Positions 57,995 to 64,000 of a stretch of DNA of 64,000 nt are shown piece after piece. Positions within the stretch are counted from its first letter, which is position 1. Each line of letters begins with the position of its first letter. The DNA is from Photobacterium sp. GB-56 (GTDB lineage: Bacteria > Pseudomonadota > Gammaproteobacteria > Enterobacterales > Vibrionaceae): NCBI RefSeq assembly GCF_003026105.1, contig NZ_PYNW01000016.1, forward strand, positions 31,633-95,632. Direction: 5' to 3'. The notes beneath the pieces were generated by a model. That model was not told the DNA's origin. It searched no databases and saw nothing but the letters and a program-made list of their open reading frames with translations. The position numbers and the translations under genes were made by a program.

Positions 57995-58207
57995 TTAACC
58001 TCCAGCTATCGCTTGAAATAACGCGATCTGATCGCCATCAGCAATGACGGTTGTCGACCACTCACTGGCTCCAACAATGCGCTGATTTATCGCGACCGCA
58101 GTACCTTGTATGGGTAAATCTAACTGCTTAACAAATTGATGAACGGTTTGCTCAGCCTCGCAAGACATAGATTCATCGTTCAACCAGATAGTTATCATGG
58201 TAGCCAT
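57995..58207 (-). CDS. thiS: sulfur carrier protein ThiS
   Basis: Ubiquitin-fold sulfur carrier of 70 aa ending in the required Gly-Gly (FQAIAGG), which ThiF adenylates and which becomes a thiocarboxylate. VAINQRIV and DGDQIALFQ match E. coli ThiS. ATG 58207 directly follows the thiF stop, with GAGAGG 8 bp ahead; an ATG at 58198 is possible and would give 67 aa. Confidence 0.95.
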   Translation of the reverse strand: MATMITIWLNDESMSCEAEQTVHQFVKQLDLPIQGTAVAINQRIVGASEWSTTVIADGDQIALFQAIAGG

Positions 58208-58993
58208 TTACACAACCTCTCTTTGATCTTGCTGACCACACACAGGGCAACCAGAATCAGCATCGATTGATACCTGCTGCCATTTTCCTGTTAAGCCATT
58301 AAATTGCTGCAGCAAACCAAACCCAACTTCAGCAACACCTGCGATAGCTTTGATCGCATTAAGCGCTTGTAACGTTCCAATAGTGCCAACAACAGGCCCC
58401 ATCACGCCGTTACTACGACAATTTTTATCTTGTGGTGACGCTTCAGTACTAAATGGAAACACACATTGATAACACGGTGAGGCCTGCCTGAAATCAAACG
58501 CCAGTAACTGTCCTTGCCAACCTATCGACGCACCGGCAATCAGTGGTGTTTGATGCTGATAACAAGCTTGATTGACCGCATAACGGGTAGCCCAGTTGTC
58601 ACTGCAATCAAGTACAATATCGGCCTGTTGTACTTCCATTACGAGTTGAAAACCTGCAAGCTTAGCTTTTACTGCACGCGTTCGTACCAATGGGTTCAAT
58701 GCTAAAAGCTGATCACAGGCTGCTTGCGCTTTATTGAGTGACACATCGGTTTCTCGATAAATCACCTGACGCTGCAAGTTCGAACTCTCAACCTCATCAT
58801 CATCAGCAATCACCAGTAACCCAACACCCGCAGCCGCTAAATACATCGCTGCCGCTGAGCCTAAACCTCCCGCACCGACGATCAATACCTTGGCATTGTT
58901 AAGTGCAAGTTGCCCCTGCTCTCCCATCTCTTCCAGCATGATTTGTCGGTTATATCGAATAAAAGCAGTATCAGAGAGTCTGTCAGTTGTCAT
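58208..58993 (-). CDS. thiF: ThiS adenylyltransferase ThiF
   Basis: E1-like enzyme that adenylates ThiS, 261 aa from ATG 58993 (MTTDRLSDTAFIRYNRQIML), with GGGAGG upstream. The ORF runs back to 59086 inside thiE without a better start. It has the nucleotide loop VGAGGLGSAAAMYLA, catalytic ERQ-type region SSNLQRQVIYRETDV, DCSDNW and zinc cysteines CYQC and CPVCG. It overlaps thiE by 11 bp. Confidence 0.96.
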   Translation of the reverse strand: MTTDRLSDTAFIRYNRQIMLEEMGEQGQLALNNAKVLIVGAGGLGSAAAMYLAAAGVGLLVIADDDEVESSNLQRQVIYRETDVSLNKAQAACDQLLALNPLVRTRAVKAKLAGFQLVMEVQQADIVLDCSDNWATRYAVNQACYQHQTPLIAGASIGWQGQLLAFDFRQASPCYQCVFPFSTEASPQDKNCRSNGVMGPVVGTIGTLQALNAIKAIAGVAEVGFGLLQQFNGLTGKWQQVSIDADSGCPVCGQQDQREVV

Positions 58994-60199
58994 CCTTAAC
59001 CTCCCGCTCAGATAAGCATTGATTGAGTTGTTCGACGGCAATCGCAGGCTCACTTGACTGGGTGATCGCGCGTACCACCGCAACACTACTTACCCCTGTT
59101 TTCCAAACGACGGGCACACGAGATAAATCAATCCCCCCAATTGCCACTGTTGGAAACGTATTGCCAATCAATTGTTGATACAGCTTTAAGCGGTGAACGC
59201 CTTGCGGTAATGACGGCATTTGCTTGGTTGTGGTTGGGTAAATATGACCAAGGGCGATATAACTGGGATTAAATGCCATCGCACGTAATATCTCGTAATA
59301 CCCATGGGTTGAGATCCCTAAGCGAAGATTCGCTTGTTGAATGGCATTGAGATCAGCGACCGCTAAATCTTCTTGTCCCAAATGCACCCCAAAAGCACCA
59401 TGCTCAATAGCCAGTTGCCAATAGTCATTAATAAAGACCTGCGCATTTGCCTGCAGACCTAACGCAATAGCATGAGCAACATCTTGGTTCAAACCTTGTG
59501 CATTCGGATCTTTGATCCGCAGCTGAGTGGTTTTCACATCCAATTCAAGTAACTGCTTAACCCATTGGACGGAATCCACTACCGGATATAACTTCAGTTT
59601 ATCACTATCAACAGCAGCAAAAGCTTCAACTGGCTGACATTCGAATTGCCAACCAATATCTGACAGCTTTGAAAAATTAGCACAAACGATGTCAGGGAAA
59701 GCCTCACGCTCAGTTGGCCAAATGCCCATCTGCGTTGACTGGGCATACGCCCTTGCCAGCACTAGAGCATCTTCTAAGGGGTAATCAAGCGCGAGTGCCA
59801 CCAATAACATCGCTCTCTGTTGAGTCGCATTACCAAGCTCAACACTGAAACAACCACGAACGTCACCATCATGATGCCAAAGATCAAGATAACCACCATT
59901 GACAGGTAAACCACATACCACAACGTTAGATCGTTTCAGTATTTGCGCTTTGATCAGCGAAAGATCTACCTCAGAAGATACCCATTGATCTTGAAATACA
60001 TAATCAATTAGCTGAGTGGAGCAGGCTTGTTCAAAGCCCACTCGTTTAACGCAAGAGGGCGTCGATACCTCTATCCACTCTTGGCTTGATGGTATTAACG
60101 TGACTTGCTCACCTAACTGATACTCTGCAGCAGAGGCTAATAATGGCTCAATATGCATCACCAGAGACGATAAGACCTTTGGTAAGCTTAAGGTGCTCA

Positions 60200-60200
<1 letters not shown>
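58983..60200 (-). CDS. thiE: thiamine phosphate synthase ThiE with N-terminal ThiD-like domain
   Basis: Couples HMP-pyrophosphate to thiazole phosphate. At 405 aa it is almost twice the 210-aa enteric ThiE. Residues about 205-400 are the TIM-barrel enzyme: LRIKDPNAQGLNQ, FINDYWQLA, FGVHLGQEDL, LGISTHGYYEI, LGHIYPTTTKQMP and VAIGGID. The first about 200 residues resemble a reduced HMP(-P) kinase (ThiD) fold (NVVVCGLPVNGGYLDLW, ALDYPLEDALVLARAYAQ), with no clear catalytic motif. I recall a similar extended ThiE in other Vibrionaceae. Confidence 0.93.
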
Positions 60201-62137
<1,937 letters not shown>

Positions 62138-62246
62138 TCAATGTAGGGGAAAATGCTTGGCGGATGGGCGTAAACAAGAGGTGTGTACCTAAGTACAGCT
62201 ATGCAGATGCATACAGTGATCCCTTAAGATATGTAGCAGAAGACAT

Positions 62247-62327
62247 TCTCTCGTTCCCTTCGCAGGTATTAGCCTGATCAGGTTCAACGGATCCCGCAAT
62301 GCGGTCTCAGCCATATGGCACTCCGAC
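62247..62327 (-). promoter_or_regulatory. TPP riboswitch (THI element)
   Basis: On the minus strand the transcript reads GTCGGAGTGCC, then GGCTGAGACCGC and, after the ATCCGTTGAACCTGATCAGG block, CTAATACCTGCGAAGGGAAC. These are the CUGAGA and ACCUGAUC-GGxUAAUACCxGCGxAGGGA hallmarks of the TPP aptamer. It lies 127 bp before the thiC ATG, so TPP should switch off the whole operon by hiding the thiC ribosome site or ending transcription. The rest of 62120-62459 shows no gene. Confidence 0.98.
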
Positions 62328-62407
62328 AAGTAGCAATGAGTATAAAGAAGCCGTTATAGTGCAACAACCTTTATACTGAGAAAAATAATAAAAAGTGACA
62401 AACAACA

Positions 62408-62432
62408 AAAAGCCGTGCATCAACACGGCTTA
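62408..62432 (-). terminator. terminator of the universal stress protein gene
   Basis: AAGCCGTG / CACGGCTT stem with a six-base loop; T run on the minus strand. Confidence 0.85.
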
Positions 62433-62459
62433 TTATTACATTGCATATTTTAATCGTTG

Positions 62460-62882
62460 TTACTGTGAAATTAATACATCACAACCTAGGTGATTAGCCA
62501 AAGAATCACTTAAATCACCAAACAAGTGAAAAGTCGATTTATGGTAACCGGTGATCACTAGGCTAGCATTCAGTTCTTTTGCTAAAGCCTCTATATGCTT
62601 TGAAACATCGCCATCTGCAGTATGTATCGCTTTAACTTTATGAGAAGAAGCTGTAATTAAATCAGATAACTCTTTCATGCGTTTTTTTGCAATCGCATCA
62701 TGCTCTTCTTGTAGCTCAACTTCCACATCAATAAAACTTACGTTTCCGATCCCTGGCTCAACATAAGCAACATGTAAATCAGCGTGATTTTGCTCAGCGA
62801 TAACGCCAGCTTTCACCATCAATTTATGCGCATTTTTATCTTCAGGATTAACCGCTAATAACACTGTTTGGTAAAGCGACAT
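62460..62882 (-). CDS. uspA: universal stress protein (UspA type)
   Basis: Cytoplasmic small stress protein of 140 aa, alpha/beta Usp fold, starting at ATG 62882 behind a near-perfect AAGGAGG. YQTVLLAVNPEDKN opens the fold, and the final region has SLVITGYHKSTFHLFGDLSD, with the G-x-H segment replacing the ATP loop G-x2-G-x9-G. The UspA group does not bind ATP. The longer ORF to 62957 includes unlikely residues and lacks a ribosome site. Confidence 0.92.
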   Translation of the reverse strand: MSLYQTVLLAVNPEDKNAHKLMVKAGVIAEQNHADLHVAYVEPGIGNVSFIDVEVELQEEHDAIAKKRMKELSDLITASSHKVKAIHTADGDVSKHIEALAKELNASLVITGYHKSTFHLFGDLSDSLANHLGCDVLISQ

Positions 62883-63087
62883 ACCTAGCCTCCTTGAGCT
62901 AAGGCTCATAGTAAATTCATTATTTATGATTATGATGCTATAAATATAGCTATACAACTAAGTATTACGCTGACTATTTAATATTAACTTAAATCAATGA
63001 TTGCATTTTTGGAGAGTTCTCACTCTTCTCGCTAGCGATTATCATGAGCGCTTTCTATCATTACCTAAAAATATAAACGAGATCCCA

Positions 63088-63471
63088 ATGAGCCAATATT
63101 TATTACTAGGATTCATCGCGCTTGGTGGTGCATTCGGCGCCTGCTCAAGATACCTCATTTCTGAGCTATGCGTAATGCTATTTGGCCGTGGCTTCCCATA
63201 CGGTACTTTAACCGTAAACGTGCTGGGCTCCTTGATCATGGGGCTATTGATGTCAGCACTTAATCAAGGAATGATTGAAGCTGCACCATGGCGACCTATT
63301 ATCGGCTTAGGCTTCCTAGGCGCACTAACAACATTCTCCACGTTCTCAATGGACAATGTTGTCTTGATGCAACAAGGTGAATTTTTCAAAGCAGGTTTAA
63401 ACATTTTACTTAACGTTATTGTCAGCATTGCTGCTTGTTATGTTGGCTACCAGCTTATGATGAAAAGTTAA
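63088..63471 (+). CDS. crcB: fluoride channel CrcB/Fluc
   Basis: Dual-topology fluoride-specific channel of 127 aa that forms a homodimer in the inner membrane. Four spans; GGAFGACSRYLI, GTLTVNVLGSLIMGLL and GALTTFSTFSMD are the family signatures (conserved Asn, GxFGG variant and the STFSMD Na+/F- site). The ATG at 63088 is used; the ORF reads back to 63001 with non-family residues. No fluoride riboswitch is evident upstream. Confidence 0.96.
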   Translation: MSQYLLLGFIALGGAFGACSRYLISELCVMLFGRGFPYGTLTVNVLGSLIMGLLMSALNQGMIEAAPWRPIIGLGFLGALTTFSTFSMDNVVLMQQGEFFKAGLNILLNVIVSIAACYVGYQLMMKS

Positions 63472-63483
63472 TAGATAACCGAT

Positions 63484-63515
63484 AAAAAAACCGCCTGCAT
63501 GGCGGTTTTTTTTAT
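63484..63515. terminator. crcB terminator
   Basis: AAAAAACCGCC-TGCAT-GGCGGTTTTTTTT; strong, T run on the plus strand. The sequence from 63516 to 63640 holds nothing recognisable. Confidence 0.9.
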
Positions 63516-63645
63516 ATCTAAATTAAACGAGTCATCACTTTATGCTAATGAAGAAGAACAAGTAATTCATTATTCTATTTAGATTAAAATTCTAAGTAAC
63601 GCTATATATTTCTTAGCTATGTTTATGGCACTTATCTTCAGACGA

Positions 63646-63675
63646 AAAAAAACCTGAATCTTTCGATTCAGGTTT
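63646..63675 (-). terminator. rRNA operon terminator
   Basis: AAACCTGAATC / GATTCAGGTTT stem; on the minus strand it follows tRNA-Asp and runs into eight Ts. Confidence 0.88.
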
Positions 63676-63686
63676 CTTTAATAAAG

Positions 63687-63763
63687 TGGCGGAGCGGACG
63701 GGACTCGAACCCGCGACCCCCGGCGTGACAGGCCGGTATTCTAACCAACTGAACTACCGCTCC
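63687..63763 (-). tRNA. tRNA-Asp (GTC)
   Basis: The minus strand gives GGAGCGGTAGTTCAGTTGGT and an anticodon stem around CCTGTCACGCC (anticodon GTC), then GGTTCGAGTCCC and the encoded CCA end; 77 nt. It is the distal tRNA of the rRNA operon, between 5S and the terminator. Confidence 0.98.
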
Positions 63764-63820
63764 ACACGGAGATAAAACTTTCGTTTTATCCGATATCCGT
63801 AGTTCAAAACGAATATCTTA

Positions 63821-63855
63821 ACTTTTTGTCTTCACTTTTTGTCTTCACTTTTTGT
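63821..63855. repeat. 13-bp tandem repeat in the 5S-tRNA spacer
   Basis: ACTTTTTGTCTTC occurs at 63821 and 63834, with a partial third copy (ACTTTTTGT) at 63847. The spacer 63764-63874 also has the GATAAAA-CTTTCG-TTTTATC hairpin (63771-63790), likely RNase-processing structure. Confidence 0.75.
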
Positions 63856-63874
63856 AAAAGTGAAAACGAATTAG

Positions 63875-63994
63875 AAGCCTGGCGATGTCCTACTCTCACA
63901 TGGGGAGACCCCACACTACCATCGGCGCTATTACGTTTCACTACTGAGTTCGGCATGGGATCAGGTGGGTCCATAACGCTATGGTCGCCAAGCA
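63875..63994 (-). rRNA. rrf: 5S ribosomal RNA
   Basis: The minus strand reads TGCTTGGCGACCATAGCG at the 5' end, then the CCATGCCGAACTCAGTAGTG and GTGTGGGGTCTCCCCATGTG cores, and closes with CGCCAGGCTT, giving the full 120 nt. The 23S and 16S genes must lie beyond the window edge. Confidence 0.98.
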
Positions 63995-64000
63995 AATTCG

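Noticed and set aside
62985..63087. Fluoride riboswitch ahead of crcB
   Set aside because: The crcB motif's conserved GGNGAUG and ...CUCCUAC pieces are not found in the leader.

Overview
The window is gammaproteobacterial chromosome, almost certainly Vibrionaceae and most likely Photobacterium or a close relative. The protein sequences and gene order (glnA-ntrBC, hemN/yihI, engB/polA with Spot 42 and RyhB, recQ, cyaA/hemCDXY, ubiEJB-tatABC, thiCEFSGH, rrn) are core-genome like. I see no prophage, transposon, integron or CRISPR array. Species assignment is inference.

Layout. 1-6 kb: start of typA/bipA facing away from the nitrogen regulon glnA - DUF4124 gene - ntrB - ntrC, with NtrC operators and a sigma-54 promoter. 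6-8.6 kb: add and hemN, convergent. 8.6-10.4 kb: methyltransferase - yihI - DUF2489 operon. 10.5-18.9 kb: a stretch rich in regulatory RNA, all on the minus strand: CsrB (10546-10999), Spot 42 (13424-13529) and RyhB (17123-17287), lying among cytochrome c4, engB, polA and yhhQ. Two further candidate sRNAs have their own terminators (13086-13187 minus; 18701-18886 plus). 18.9-29.4 kb: recQ, rarD, ggt, uvrD, a four-gene bufferin (RiPP metallophore) operon inserted head-on between uvrD and yigB, then yigB. 29.4-36.4 kb: lptM-lysA-dapF-DUF484-xerC-yigB, with cyaY and cyaA. 36.7-41 kb: hemCDXY, divergent from cyaA across a strong CRP site. 41-45.3 kb: a 30-codon membrane microprotein candidate, a Lys-rich Cys-containing protein, rsmJ, asnC, hemB and tatD. 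45.4-51.6 kb: rmuC, ubiE-ubiJ-ubiB and tatABC. 51.8-56 kb: a DMT exporter, a Bcr/CflA efflux pump and a three-domain aminopeptidase P. 56.1-62.3 kb: the thiamine operon thiCEFSGH behind a TPP riboswitch. 62.4-64 kb: a universal stress protein, crcB, and the distal end of an rRNA operon (5S rRNA, then tRNA-Asp, minus strand).

How the parts work together. GlnA, NtrB and NtrC form the nitrogen-response loop and carry their own NtrC sites. CyaA makes the cAMP that, with CRP, controls Spot 42 in related bacteria. RyhB links iron status to iron-using pathways; heme synthesis genes (hemN, hemB, hemCD) are nearby. CsrB titrates CsrA.

Several starts were moved from the longest ORF on Shine-Dalgarno evidence. 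The clearest are ntrB (GTG at 3475, which puts the phospho-His at residue 139) and cyaA (TTG at 36382). All calls are from reading the sequence only; no database search was possible.
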